From Streptomyces cinnamoneus (GTDB taxonomy: Bacteria; Actinomycetota; Actinomycetes; Streptomycetales; Streptomycetaceae), in contig NZ_BMVB01000008.1 in the NCBI RefSeq assembly GCF_014650495.1, forward strand, positions 62,001 through 126,000: a stretch of DNA of 64,000 nt, in the 5' to 3' direction. A program made the position numbers and the translations under genes. Below the pieces are notes generated by a model. The model saw nothing but the letters and a program-made list of their open reading frames with translations, did no database searches and was not told where the DNA came from. Shown one piece after another: positions 35,350 to 44,431 of this stretch (position 1 is its first letter; every line of letters begins with the position of its first letter).

Positions 35350-37983
35350 GTGACCGAGAACACTCAGCGCCCCGACAGCGGGCCGAACGACAACGCTCCC
35401 GAACTGCCGACCCAGTACGCGCCGGCCGAGGTAGAGGGGCCGCTGTACGAGCGCTGGGTAGAGCGAGGCTACTTCGAGGCCGACGCGAAGAGCGACAAAG
35501 AGCCGTACACCATCGTCATCCCCCCGCCGAACGTCACCGGCTCGCTCCACCTGGGCCACGCCTTCGAGCACACGCTGATCGACGCCCTCACCCGCCGCAA
35601 GCGCATGCAGGGCTTCGAGGTGCTGTGGCAGCCCGGCATGGACCACGCCGGCATCGCCACGCAGAACGTCGTCGAGCGCGAGCTGGCCAAGGAGGGCAAG
35701 TCCCGCCACGACCTCGGCCGCGAGGCGTTCGTCGAGCGCGTGTGGCAGTGGAAGGGCGAGTCCGGCGGCCAGATCTCCGGGCAGATGCGTCGTCTGGGTG
35801 ACGGCGTGGCGTGGTCGCGCGAGCGGTTCACCATGGACGAGGGCCTCTCCAAGGCCGTCCAGACGATCTTCAAGAAGCTCTACGACGACGAGCTGATCTA
35901 CCGCGCCGAGCGCATCATCAACTGGTGCCCGCGCTGCCTGACCGCCATCTCCGACATCGAGGTGGAGTACCAGGACGACGACGGCGAGCTCGTCTCCATC
36001 CGCTACGGCGAGGGTGACGCCTCCATCGTCGTCGCCACGACCCGCGCCGAGACGATGCTCGGCGACACCGCCGTGGCCGTCCACCCCGAGGACGAGCGCT
36101 ACCAGCACCTCGTCGGCACCGAGATCGAGCTGCCGCTGACCGGCCGCCGCATCCCGGTCGTCGCCGACGAGCACGTCGACCCCGAGTTCGGCACGGGTGC
36201 CGTCAAGGTCACCCCGGCCCACGACCCGAACGACTTCGAGATCGGCCGACGGCACGACCTGCCGTCGCTCACCGTGCTCGACGAGCACGGCGTCATCACC
36301 GTCCACGGCCCCTTCCTCGGCCTGGACCGCTTCGAGGCCCGTTCCACGATCGTCGGCGCCCTGCGCGCCGAGGGCCGGATCGTCGCCGAGAAGCGCCCGT
36401 ACACCCACTCCGTCGGCCACTGCTCGCGCTGCAAGACGACGCTGGAGCCGCGTCAGTCCATGCAGTGGTGGGTCAAGGTCGGCCCGCTGGCCGAGGCCGC
36501 CAGCAAGGCCGTCCGCGACGGCGACGTCGCCATCCACCCCAAGGAGATGGAGTCCCGCTACTTCGGCTGGGTCGACAACCTCCACGACTGGTGCATCTCC
36601 CGCCAGCTGTGGTGGGGCCACCGCATCCCGGTCTGGTACGGCCCCGACGGCGAGATGGTCTGCGTCGGCCCGGACGACGAAGCGCCCACGGGCGAGGGCT
36701 GGCACCAGGAGACCGACGTCCTGGACACCTGGTTCTCCTCCGGCCTGTGGCCCTTCTCCACCCTCGGCTGGCCCGAGAAGACCGACAGCGTCGCGAAGTT
36801 CTACCCGAACTCCGTCCTCGTCACCGGCTACGACATCCTCTTCTTCTGGGTCGTCCGGATGATGATGTTCGGCCTGTACGCGATGGACGGCACCCCGCCG
36901 TTCCACACCATCGCCCTGCACGGCATGGTCCGCGACCAGTTCGGCAAGAAGATGTCGAAGTCCTTCGGCAACGCCGTCAACCCGCTGGACTGGATGGACA
37001 AGTACGGCTCCGACGCCGTCCGCTTCACCCTCGCCCGCGGCGCCAACCCCGGCGTGGACGTGCCGATCGGCGAGGACTGGGTCCAGGGCTCGCGCAACTT
37101 CGCCAACAAGATCTGGAACGCCACCCGCTTCGCGCTGATGAACGGCGCGACGGTCGAGGGCGAGCTGCCGCCCGCCGAGCAGCTGTCCGCCACCGACCGG
37201 TGGATCCTCTCCCGCCTCAACTCGGTCGTCGCCGAGGTGGACGCGCTCTACGACGACTACCAGTTCGCGAAGCTCTCCGACTCGCTCTTCCACTTCGCGT
37301 GGGACGAGGTCTTCGACTGGTACGTCGAGCTGTCCAAGTCCACCTTCGCCAAGGGCGGCCCCGAGGCCGAGGCGTCGCGCCGCGTCCTGGGCGAGGTCCT
37401 GGACGTCACGCTGCGCCTGCTGCACCCGGTCGTCCCGTTCGTCACCGAGACGCTGTGGACCGCCCTGACCGGCCGCGAGTCCGTGGTCGTCGCGGACTGG
37501 CCGGCCGACAGCGGCTTCCGCGACGCCGCCGCCGAGCAGGAGATCGCGACGGTCCAGCAGGTCGTCACCGAGGTCCGCCGCTTCCGCTCCGACCAGGGCC
37601 TGCAGCCGGGCCAGCGGGTCCCGGCCCGGCTGGAGCTGGCCGGCACGGCGCTGGCGGCGCACGAGGACGCGATGCGTCTGCTGCTGCGCCTCCAGCCGGC
37701 CGGTGACGGCTTCGCCGCCACCGCGTCGCTCCCGGTCGCCGGCGCGACCGTGGCGCTCGACCTGTCCGGCACGATCGACGTCGAGGCCGAGCGCAAGCGG
37801 CTGACCAAGGCGCTGGCCGCGGCCGAGAAGGACAAGACGCAGTCCACGGCCAAGCTGGGCAACGAGGCGTTCCTCGCCAAGGCCGCCGAGGCGGCCGTGG
37901 AGAAGATCCGCAAGCGGCTCGCCACGGCCGAGGCCGACATCGAGCGGATCAGCGCTCAGCTGGCCGCCCTGCCCGAGAAGTAG
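35350..37983 (+). CDS. valS: Valyl-tRNA synthetase
   Basis: An 877-aa class I aminoacyl-tRNA synthetase that charges tRNA-Val. The HIGH-type motif HLGH is at residues 67-70 and KMSKS at 534-538. The editing (CP1) domain lies between, with the [17 protein letters not shown] region, and a C-terminal coiled coil (about residues 805-877) is typical of ValRS. Starting at GTG 35350 gives normal length and matches the leaderless promoter. The frame is open upstream over the divergent gene, but that region is the promoter. The last 28 bp overlap the convergent membrane-protein gene. Confidence 0.97.
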   Translation: MTENTQRPDSGPNDNAPELPTQYAPAEVEGPLYERWVERGYFEADAKSDKEPYTIVIPPPNVTGSLHLGHAFEHTLIDALTRRKRMQGFEVLWQPGMDHAGIATQNVVERELAKEGKSRHDLGREAFVERVWQWKGESGGQISGQMRRLGDGVAWSRERFTMDEGLSKAVQTIFKKLYDDELIYRAERIINWCPRCLTAISDIEVEYQDDDGELVSIRYGEGDASIVVATTRAETMLGDTAVAVHPEDERYQHLVGTEIELPLTGRRIPVVADEHVDPEFGTGAVKVTPAHDPNDFEIGRRHDLPSLTVLDEHGVITVHGPFLGLDRFEARSTIVGALRAEGRIVAEKRPYTHSVGHCSRCKTTLEPRQSMQWWVKVGPLAEAASKAVRDGDVAIHPKEMESRYFGWVDNLHDWCISRQLWWGHRIPVWYGPDGEMVCVGPDDEAPTGEGWHQETDVLDTWFSSGLWPFSTLGWPEKTDSVAKFYPNSVLVTGYDILFFWVVRMMMFGLYAMDGTPPFHTIALHGMVRDQFGKKMSKSFGNAVNPLDWMDKYGSDAVRFTLARGANPGVDVPIGEDWVQGSRNFANKIWNATRFALMNGATVEGELPPAEQLSATDRWILSRLNSVVAEVDALYDDYQFAKLSDSLFHFAWDEVFDWYVELSKSTFAKGGPEAEASRRVLGEVLDVTLRLLHPVVPFVTETLWTALTGRESVVVADWPADSGFRDAAAEQEIATVQQVVTEVRRFRSDQGLQPGQRVPARLELAGTALAAHEDAMRLLLRLQPAGDGFAATASLPVAGATVALDLSGTIDVEAERKRLTKALAAAEKDKTQSTAKLGNEAFLAKAAEAAVEKIRKRLATAEADIERISAQLAALPEK

Positions 37984-39194
37984 GAGGCCCAAGGTCTAGT
38001 CCTGCCCGGGTCCCACATGGGACCCCACGGACCCTCCACAGGCTCCTCTTCCACCCGGTCGAGGGGCCTGTGCTGGTTCCGGTCCCGGCGGTCGCGTACG
38101 GGCGCGAAGAGCACGTACACGGTCGAGACGGCCACGAAGCCGAGCCTGATCAGGCCCTTGGCCGATTCGTCGGGGACGGCGAAGACGCTGCCGTACAGGA
38201 CGATCAGCGCGATCCAGCTCCACCACGGCACGAGGCGCCGCTGGCCGCACACGTCCCACAGCAGAGTGCCCAGCAGTACCGAGGCCGTGTAGTACGTGTA
38301 GACGCTGGGGTCGAGGACGATCCGGGCGTTGGCGCCCAGCAGCACGACCGCCGCCCACCGCCCCCGCCAGACCGCGATCGCGCCGAGCACGAGGCCGAGC
38401 GCGGCCTGTGTGGGCCGGGCCCAGTCGGGGGTCACGGGGGTGTTGCCGCCCAGCCAGCGCAGTGCGGAGGCCGGGTTGTTGGGGATGGTGAACTTCGCCG
38501 CGGCGAAGGAGTCCGGGGCGACGACGAAGAACGGCAGCCAGGCCACCGCCACCAGGGCCGCGCACCACAGGCCCGCGCGCAGCCACCGCTCCTTGGGCAG
38601 GGCCAGCAGCAGCGGCAGGAAGGCCAGCGCGGTGGGCTTGGAGTCCAGGGCGAGAGCCATGCAGATGCCGGTCGCCGCCGCGTTGCAGCGCGTCAGGTAA
38701 TAGACCGCCAGGGCGGTGAAGAAGAGCGCGAGGACGTCGTCCAGGTGCGCGAAGCGGACCGAGACCTCGATCCACATGGGGATGAAGGCCAGACCCGCCA
38801 CGAGGACGCGCTGCCGCAGCCGCTGGTGGTTGGTGCCCGTGCCCAGGAAGTGCCGGGCGGCGCTGCGACCGGCGAGAACCATGATCACCAGGCCGAGGGC
38901 GGACATGAGCGCCTCGGCCAGCACCTGGCCCACCTCGGCGGGGAAGGGGTTGAACAGGCCCGCCACGAGGAAGCTGACGGGGCCCATCTGCAGCTCGGGG
39001 TGGTGGGCGTAGAGGTTCAGCCCGCCGTCGCCCGAGGAGCCGTAGATGAGCTCACCGCCGGTGCGCAGGTAGTGCCACGAGAAGCCGCCACTGGGCGCGA
39101 CGATCGCGAACCAGAGCGCGGCCCACCCGGTGAGCAGCAGCAAATGCGTCCGATTGCTCAGTTGTGGTATTCGCACAACGCTCCGTTCCGCCAC
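37956..39194 (-). CDS. Polytopic membrane protein resembling GT-C-type glycosyltransferases
   Basis: A 412-aa protein with about ten to twelve hydrophobic segments. The extracytoplasmic loop after TM1 ([17 protein letters not shown]) and the later [21 protein letters not shown] region (residues about 150-170) resemble GT-C-fold, polyprenyl-phosphate-sugar-using glycosyltransferases (GT39/GT87-like). The acceptor is unknown. It starts at GTG 39194, though a second GTG six codons later has a better ribosome site. The 3' end overlaps valS tail to tail by 28 bp. It lies beside a GT2 enzyme and a UDP-GlcNAc epimerase, consistent with surface-glycan synthesis. Confidence 0.6.
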   Translation of the reverse strand: MAERSVVRIPQLSNRTHLLLLTGWAALWFAIVAPSGGFSWHYLRTGGELIYGSSGDGGLNLYAHHPELQMGPVSFLVAGLFNPFPAEVGQVLAEALMSALGLVIMVLAGRSAARHFLGTGTNHQRLRQRVLVAGLAFIPMWIEVSVRFAHLDDVLALFFTALAVYYLTRCNAAATGICMALALDSKPTALAFLPLLLALPKERWLRAGLWCAALVAVAWLPFFVVAPDSFAAAKFTIPNNPASALRWLGGNTPVTPDWARPTQAALGLVLGAIAVWRGRWAAVVLLGANARIVLDPSVYTYYTASVLLGTLLWDVCGQRRLVPWWSWIALIVLYGSVFAVPDESAKGLIRLGFVAVSTVYVLFAPVRDRRDRNQHRPLDRVEEEPVEGPWGPMWDPGRTRPWASYFSGRAAS

Positions 39195-39334
39195 CCGGAA
39201 CCGTTCCGGGCATAGATATCACCGGCGGTCAGATGGCGGAAGGGAACGGAAAGTTGCTCCGCCGGTCACTTCTGTGACCGAACTCATCGGGCGGGGCGGC
39301 CGGGCCCCGCGGCCGGGCCGGGGCAGTCCCGCGG

Positions 39335-40702
39335 TCAGACCTCGATGGCCACCGGGCCGGACTCGACGCGCTCGGCGTTGCGTCGCGTCTTCGCCCAGCC
39401 GTTGCGGCCGCGCAGCATCCGGACGAACCCCCGAGCCGAGGCGGGGAACAGGTGGTACGCGTACAGCCACAGGGCCAGGCCCCACAGCAGGGCGGTCAGC
39501 ATAGAACGGTCGGACGCCCGGTCCCGGCGGTAGACCGGCCCCCAGAGCACGAACGGCAGGACGGAGACGACGGCCAGCGCCAGCACCAGCGGCCACAGGG
39601 CCAGCATGCCGCCGAACGCCTCGTCCACGCCGTCCTGAGCGGCCGTCAGGCCGAGGAGGGCGAACATCACCGCGCACAGCGCGAGCGTGACCAGGTGGGC
39701 GACGGGCTGCAGGAAGGTGTAGAGCGTCTCCAGGACGCCCTTGCCGCCGTAGTGGCGGGAGGAGACGATGCGCGGCGCGTAGCGCACGCACTGCAGGTTG
39801 CCCTGGGCCCAGCGGGTGCGCTGGGTGAGGAAGCGGCGGCCGTGCGGCAGGCCCTCCTGGGAGACCCAGGTGTCGGCTATGTGGGCTATCCGGTCACCGC
39901 TGAGGATCATGTGCAGGCCCAGCTCGTAGTCCTCCAGCAGCGCCCCGCGCTGCCAGGGCCGGCGCTCGGCGGCGGCGATGCGGTCCAGGGAGGCGAGCCG
40001 GGTGAACTGGCCGTTGCCGCCCAGGCCGACGGAGCCGGTGCGGCCGCGCAGCAGCTGCATGCCGGCGTTGGAGACGGAGAACTCCATGTCCTGCATGCGT
40101 ACGAGGAGGCGGGCGACGGCGTTGCGGACGCGGCCGCGGTCCTCGCCGAGCGGACGGGGGTCGTCGGTGTTGCGCATCCGGACGCTGACCTGGACGCCGC
40201 CGGTCCCGGGGTCGCCGAAGCCCTGCGGGCCGCTGACGCGGGCCAGGGCGTCCGGGGCGAGCTGGCCGTCGGCGTCGATGACGCACACCACGACGCGCTC
40301 GCGGTCGGTGTCCTTGGACAGGAACTGGTTCAGCTCGTCGTACGCGGCGTTGAGCGCGGCGCCCTTGCCCTGGCGGGCGTGGGGGCGCACACGGCTGACG
40401 AGGTGGACGCGCCGGTCCTCGTCGGCGAGGGCGGCGACGATGGCGCCGGTGCGGTCGTCGCTGTCGTCGTCGATGACCCATACGTGCGCGCCCGGGTGGT
40501 CGGCCCGCAGCCGCGTCACGGTCGTGCCGACGACGGCCTCCTCGTCACGGCACGGGACGAAGAAGTGCCAGTCGAAGGCGTCGGGGTTGCCGTTCTCGAC
40601 GGCGGGGCGGCGGGTGTACGCGTGGCGGGCGCCGGCCCAGTAGAGGAGGAAGCACAGGAGGAGGAAGAAGGGGAAGGCGAGGAGGAAGGGGCTGGAGAAC
40701 AT
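39335..40702 (-). CDS. Glycosyltransferase family 2 (processive, membrane-embedded)
   Basis: A 455-aa GT2 enzyme with an N-terminal membrane helix, a catalytic domain holding VIDDDSDD, the DAD motif in CVIDADG, GLGGNGQ, EDYELG and QRTRWAQG (the QxxRW motif of processive synthases), and about four C-terminal membrane segments. This is the hyaluronan/cellulose/poly-GlcNAc synthase architecture, so it probably polymerises and exports a polysaccharide from a nucleotide sugar. The UDP-GlcNAc 2-epimerase gene 278 bp upstream suggests a ManNAc- or GlcNAc-containing product; that is inference. The ATG at 40702 has a GGAG site. Confidence 0.88.
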   Translation of the reverse strand: MFSSPFLLAFPFFLLLCFLLYWAGARHAYTRRPAVENGNPDAFDWHFFVPCRDEEAVVGTTVTRLRADHPGAHVWVIDDDSDDRTGAIVAALADEDRRVHLVSRVRPHARQGKGAALNAAYDELNQFLSKDTDRERVVVCVIDADGQLAPDALARVSGPQGFGDPGTGGVQVSVRMRNTDDPRPLGEDRGRVRNAVARLLVRMQDMEFSVSNAGMQLLRGRTGSVGLGGNGQFTRLASLDRIAAAERRPWQRGALLEDYELGLHMILSGDRIAHIADTWVSQEGLPHGRRFLTQRTRWAQGNLQCVRYAPRIVSSRHYGGKGVLETLYTFLQPVAHLVTLALCAVMFALLGLTAAQDGVDEAFGGMLALWPLVLALAVVSVLPFVLWGPVYRRDRASDRSMLTALLWGLALWLYAYHLFPASARGFVRMLRGRNGWAKTRRNAERVESGPVAIEV

Positions 40703-40821
40703 GCGGGTGGGGGCTCCGGGGGTGCGTTTACGGGTGCGGTTCGTTGCGCGTGGCGGCGCGGAAGGGGGCCCCGGTCCCTCCCCCAGCTACCGCTGGGAGG
40801 TGCCCCCATTCACCGTTTCGT

Positions 40822-40895
40822 GTCCTCAATCGCCGGACGGGCTGGATTCGGCGCCGGACGGGCTGGAAGATCCAGCCCGTCCGGCGATTGAGGAC
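40822..40895. repeat. Palindromic intergenic repeat (Streptomyces-type)
   Basis: A 25-bp arm (40822-40846) is perfectly inverted at 40871-40895. A second copy of its inner 15 bp (40853-40867) forms a tighter hairpin with 40871-40885 (3-nt loop). Repeats of this kind, with a CCGGCGATTGAGGAC end, are common between genes in Streptomyces chromosomes and may act as terminators or as mobile palindromes. Confidence 0.8.
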
Positions 40896-40980
40896 CGGGG
40901 GCCCGGGGGCGGAGCCCCGCCACGCGGCGGAGCCGCATATCGGATGCAGCGGGAAGGGGCGGGGTGGGGGAAGGAACCGC

Positions 40981-42111
40981 CTACGCCGCGGTGGCCAGCT
41001 CCGCGGGGGCCGCGATCGCCGTCAGCAGCGCCACGATGCGGTCCGACGCCAGGCCGTCCCCGAAGGGACTCGGCAGGGCGGCCAGCCGCCGCAGACCGTC
41101 CGCGCCCTCCGTCAGGCGACGGGTGGCGGCCCGCCCGATCTCCGCCCCCGGCTCCACCAGGTCCGCGAAGTCCGCCATGGCCTCCGGCCGCTCCGTGGAG
41201 CGGCGTACGACCACCAGCGGGCGGCCGAGGACCGTGCACTCCTCCTGGATGCCGCCCGAGTCGGAGACCAGCAGGGCCGCGTGGCGGGCCAGGGCCAGGA
41301 ACTCGGAGTAGCCGAGCGGGGCGGTCACCGTCAGCGGGGCGAGCAGGCCCGTGAGGCCCGCGGCCCCGATCCGTGCCCGCGTGCGCGGGTGGAGCGGCAG
41401 CACGACCGGGCGGTCGGCGGTGGCCAGGGCGGCCAGCTCGGTGAGGATCGCCCGCAGGGCGTCCGCCGAGTCGGTGTTCTCGGGCCGGTGCACGGTGGCC
41501 AGGACGTAGCCGTCGGTGGCCAGCCCGTGGCCGGCCAGCAGCGCCGCGCGGTCCCCGGCGGCGGGGAGCTGGTTGCGGACGGCCTCGACGACGGTGTTGC
41601 CGGTGACGACGATCCGGGAGTCCTCGACGCCCTCGGTGAGCAGGTTGGCGCGGTTGTCCTCGGTGGCGGCGCACAGCACGTCGGCGATGCGGTCGATGAG
41701 GACGCGGTTGTGCTCCTCGGGCATGTTGCGGTCGTGGCTGCGCAGGCCGGCCTCGACGTGGAGCAGGGGGATGCCCCGGGCGTTGGCGGCGAGCGCACCC
41801 GCGAGGGCGGCGTTGGTGTCGCCCTGGACGACGACCGCCAGCGGCGGCTCGGCGGTGAACAGCTCGTCGAGCTGGGCGAGCGCGGCGGAGATCTGCACGG
41901 CGCGCGGCTGCCCGCCCACGCCGGTCAGGAAGGTCGGCTCGGGCAGGCCCAGCTCGGCCAGGAAGCGGCCGGAGAGCTCCTCGTCGTAGTGCTGCCCGGT
42001 GTGCACCAGGTGGGCAGCGGGGCCCAGGAGACGCACGAGGTCCGTGAGCTTGACCAGCTCGGGGCGGGTACCGAGAACGATGGCGACGCTACGCGGGGGC
42101 AGGGAGAGCAC
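40981..42111 (-). CDS. wecB: UDP-N-acetylglucosamine 2-epimerase (non-hydrolysing)
   Basis: A 376-aa enzyme that interconverts UDP-GlcNAc and UDP-ManNAc, supplying ManNAc for surface polymers. Family motifs are visible: GTRPELVKL near the N-terminus, HTGQHYDEELS, VVQGDTN, HVEAGLRS, TVHRPENT and LVSDSGGIQEE. The GTG at 42111 has an AGGAG ribosome site. It lies upstream of the GT2 gene in the same direction, separated by the palindromic repeat, so co-expression may be partial. Confidence 0.93.
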   Translation of the reverse strand: MLSLPPRSVAIVLGTRPELVKLTDLVRLLGPAAHLVHTGQHYDEELSGRFLAELGLPEPTFLTGVGGQPRAVQISAALAQLDELFTAEPPLAVVVQGDTNAALAGALAANARGIPLLHVEAGLRSHDRNMPEEHNRVLIDRIADVLCAATEDNRANLLTEGVEDSRIVVTGNTVVEAVRNQLPAAGDRAALLAGHGLATDGYVLATVHRPENTDSADALRAILTELAALATADRPVVLPLHPRTRARIGAAGLTGLLAPLTVTAPLGYSEFLALARHAALLVSDSGGIQEECTVLGRPLVVVRRSTERPEAMADFADLVEPGAEIGRAATRRLTEGADGLRRLAALPSPFGDGLASDRIVALLTAIAAPAELATAA

Positions 42112-42238
42112 GAGGGGACTCCTGAGGCTGGTGGCGGGGACAGCTCACGAGCCTGGGGTGCCTCGGTTGCGCGTCAGGAGGGCCTTCGGTTGCCGGACGG
42201 TTGCGAAGATGCGATCCGGGACCTTGGTCCCGGCGGGG

Positions 42239-43066
42239 TCAGGGACCTTCGCCCTCCCCGCCTCCGGGGCCACCGCCCCGGGGCCCGCCGCCTCCGGGGC
42301 CGTCGCCCTCCGGCCCGCCGCCGAAGACGCCGCCGCCCTCGAAGCCGTGGTGCGCGGCGGCGCCGTCGTCCGCGGCGGCGCCCTCGGCCCGGTAGCGGTA
42401 GCCCAGCCCCCGTACGGCCTCCAGGGGGTCGGCGGCCTCGTCCCCGGCGGCCTGGCGCAGCTTGCGCCGCAGCCGCAGCACCGCGAACTTCACCCGTTCG
42501 CGGCCGGTGCCCTCGGGGTCGTCCCAGACGCGGTCGAGCAGCTGGTCGGTGGTGATCACCCGGCCGCGGTTGCGGACCAGCACCTGCAGGAGCCGGTACT
42601 CGATGTCGCTGAGCCGCGCCTCGTGCCCCTGCCAGACGGCCGAGCGCCGCTCGGGCACCAGCCGCAGTCCGTCCCCGCCGTAGGAGTCGCCGGCCCAGCG
42701 GGTGGGCGCGCTGCGGCGCAGCAGTGCTTCGACACGGGCGAGCAGCTCGTCGTTGCCGAAGGGTTTGGGCAGGTAGTCGTCGGCGCCGGCGCGCAGGCCG
42801 CGCACCCGGTCGGTCTCGGCGCCGCGGGCGGTGAGCAGCAGCACGGGCAGGTCGCTCATGTCGCGGGTGCGTTCGAGGACCTCCCAGCCGTCGAGGCCGG
42901 GCAGGCCGATGTCGAGGAGCATCAGGCCGGGCCGTTCGGCGAACAGCAGTCGCAGGGCGTCGCGGCCGTTGTCGGCGTGCACGGCCTGGTAGCCGGCACG
43001 GGTGAGCAGGACGCGCAGGGCGAGGGCGAGGTCGGGGTCGTCCTCGACGAGGAGGATGCGCGTCAC
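42239..43066 (-). CDS. OmpR/PhoP-type response regulator
   Basis: A 275-aa response regulator with an N-terminal receiver (acidic pocket Asp9-Asp10, phosphorylated Asp52 in LLDIGLPG, Lys in PKPF) and a C-terminal winged-helix DNA-binding domain (about residues 130-225). An unusual Gly/Pro/Glu-rich tail of about 40 residues follows. The GTG at 43066 overlaps the stop of the histidine kinase gene (GTGA), so the kinase comes first and the regulator is translationally coupled to it. Target genes are unknown; the adjacent wecB is one candidate. Confidence 0.92.
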   Translation of the reverse strand: MTRILLVEDDPDLALALRVLLTRAGYQAVHADNGRDALRLLFAERPGLMLLDIGLPGLDGWEVLERTRDMSDLPVLLLTARGAETDRVRGLRAGADDYLPKPFGNDELLARVEALLRRSAPTRWAGDSYGGDGLRLVPERRSAVWQGHEARLSDIEYRLLQVLVRNRGRVITTDQLLDRVWDDPEGTGRERVKFAVLRLRRKLRQAAGDEAADPLEAVRGLGYRYRAEGAAADDGAAAHHGFEGGGVFGGGPEGDGPGGGGPRGGGPGGGEGEGP

Positions 43067-44277
43067 GGCGCCGCCCCCTCCCCGCCCGGCCCCGCCGCGG
43101 CTCCGGGCTCGTCGGCCACCCCGCCCCCACCCCCCACGACCAGCTGCCCACCCGACGGCGCCGGTGGCGGCCCCGCGAGCGGGAGGCGGATGCGGAAGAC
43201 CGCGCCCTCGCCCTCCCGGCCGCCCACGGTGATCGTGCCGCCGTGCTGTTCGACGACGGTCCGGGCGATGGCCAGGCCCAGGCCCGTGCCGGGGTAGCCG
43301 CCGGTGCGGGCGTTGGGTGCGCGGACGAAGCCGGTGAAGATCTCGTGGCGGGAGTGCTCGGGGACGCCGATGCCGGTGTCGGCGACCTCGATGTCCCAGT
43401 GGACGCCCCTGGGCGCGGCCGTCACGGTGATCCGCCCGCCGGGCGGGGTGAACTTCGCGGCGTTCTCCAGCAGGTTGCCGAGGACGTGCTGGAGCCGGTG
43501 GCGGTCGCCGCGCAGGGCGGGTCCGGGCGCGCAGTCGAGGACGGTGAACAGCCCCGCCCGTCCGATGGCGTCGATCTGGTCCATGACGGCGGCCTCCAGC
43601 GTCCGCGGAACGTCCACGGGGGCGAACTCCAGCTCCGGGCCGGCGGCCCGCATCCGGGTGGTGAGCAGCAGGTCGGAGATCACCCGCTGCATCCGTTCGG
43701 CGTTGCGCCGGATGGCGTCGAGGAAGGACGCCTGCTCCGTGGTGAGGCTGCCGAAGGCCGGGTCGGCCAGGAGCTCGCCGAAGCTGCTGATCGAGGTGAG
43801 GGGGGTGCGCAGCTCGTGGGAGGCGGCGGCGGTGAAGGCGTTGCGCTGCCGGGCCAGCTCGGTGAGGGTGCGGTTGTCGCGCTCCAGGTCGCGCTCGCGC
43901 CGCTTGGCGTCGCTGATGTCGGCGAAGACCCACAGGGAGCCCAGGTAGGCGCCGCCGTCGCGGAGCGGCTCGACCTGGCGGCGGATCACGCGCCCATCGG
44001 TGAGCGGGATCTCGGCCACCCGGTGGACGTGGCGGCCGGAGAGGATCCCGCCGGGGGTGCCGGGGCCGAAGTGGCCGGGGGCGAAGAAGGCCCGTACGAG
44101 CGGGGCGACGGGCTCCATGGGGGCGCCGGGGGAGAGGTCGACCCGGCCCTCCAGGTCGAACATGCGGACGAACTTCCGGTTGACGGCCAGTACCTCGTCG
44201 GCCGGGCTCTGCAGGAGGGCGCCCGCGGGCAGCGCCTCCAGGACCGCCCGGAGCCGGTCCCGGTCCTCGGACCCCAT
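43063..44277 (-). CDS. Cytoplasmic PAS-domain sensor histidine kinase
   Basis: A 404-aa kinase without membrane segments. It has an N-terminal PAS-like domain (residues about 5-125, LRAVLEALPAGALLQSPADE given by position), a HisKA domain with the phosphorylated His154 in ASHELRTPL, and an ATPase domain with the N box (LLENAAKF), DTGIGV and GTGLGL motifs. The C-terminus is Gly/Pro-rich. It is divergent from folC and pairs with the response regulator downstream. The ATG at 44277 follows GGGTGAG. It probably senses an internal signal such as a ligand or redox state; the cofactor cannot be seen. Confidence 0.9.
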   Translation of the reverse strand: MGSEDRDRLRAVLEALPAGALLQSPADEVLAVNRKFVRMFDLEGRVDLSPGAPMEPVAPLVRAFFAPGHFGPGTPGGILSGRHVHRVAEIPLTDGRVIRRQVEPLRDGGAYLGSLWVFADISDAKRRERDLERDNRTLTELARQRNAFTAAASHELRTPLTSISSFGELLADPAFGSLTTEQASFLDAIRRNAERMQRVISDLLLTTRMRAAGPELEFAPVDVPRTLEAAVMDQIDAIGRAGLFTVLDCAPGPALRGDRHRLQHVLGNLLENAAKFTPPGGRITVTAAPRGVHWDIEVADTGIGVPEHSRHEIFTGFVRAPNARTGGYPGTGLGLAIARTVVEQHGGTITVGGREGEGAVFRIRLPLAGPPPAPSGGQLVVGGGGGVADEPGAAAGPGGEGAAP

Positions 44278-44418
44278 GGCTCTCACCCGGCTCTCACCCG
44301 CCGAAACCTCGCGCAACGGACCTTCAATGGATCTTCCGGAAAAACCGTATGCCAAAGCGGCCGGGCCCGCTCTCCGTGTCGCCGGAGGTGCCCCGGCCCC
44401 GCCGGTGCCCCCGGTCCG

Positions 44419-44424
44419 TAGACT
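44419..44424 (+). promoter_or_regulatory. -10 element for leaderless folC transcript
   Basis: TAGACT is followed by 7 nt and the GTG of folC at 44432, without a ribosome site. Confidence 0.55.
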
Positions 44425-44431
44425 GGGCGGC

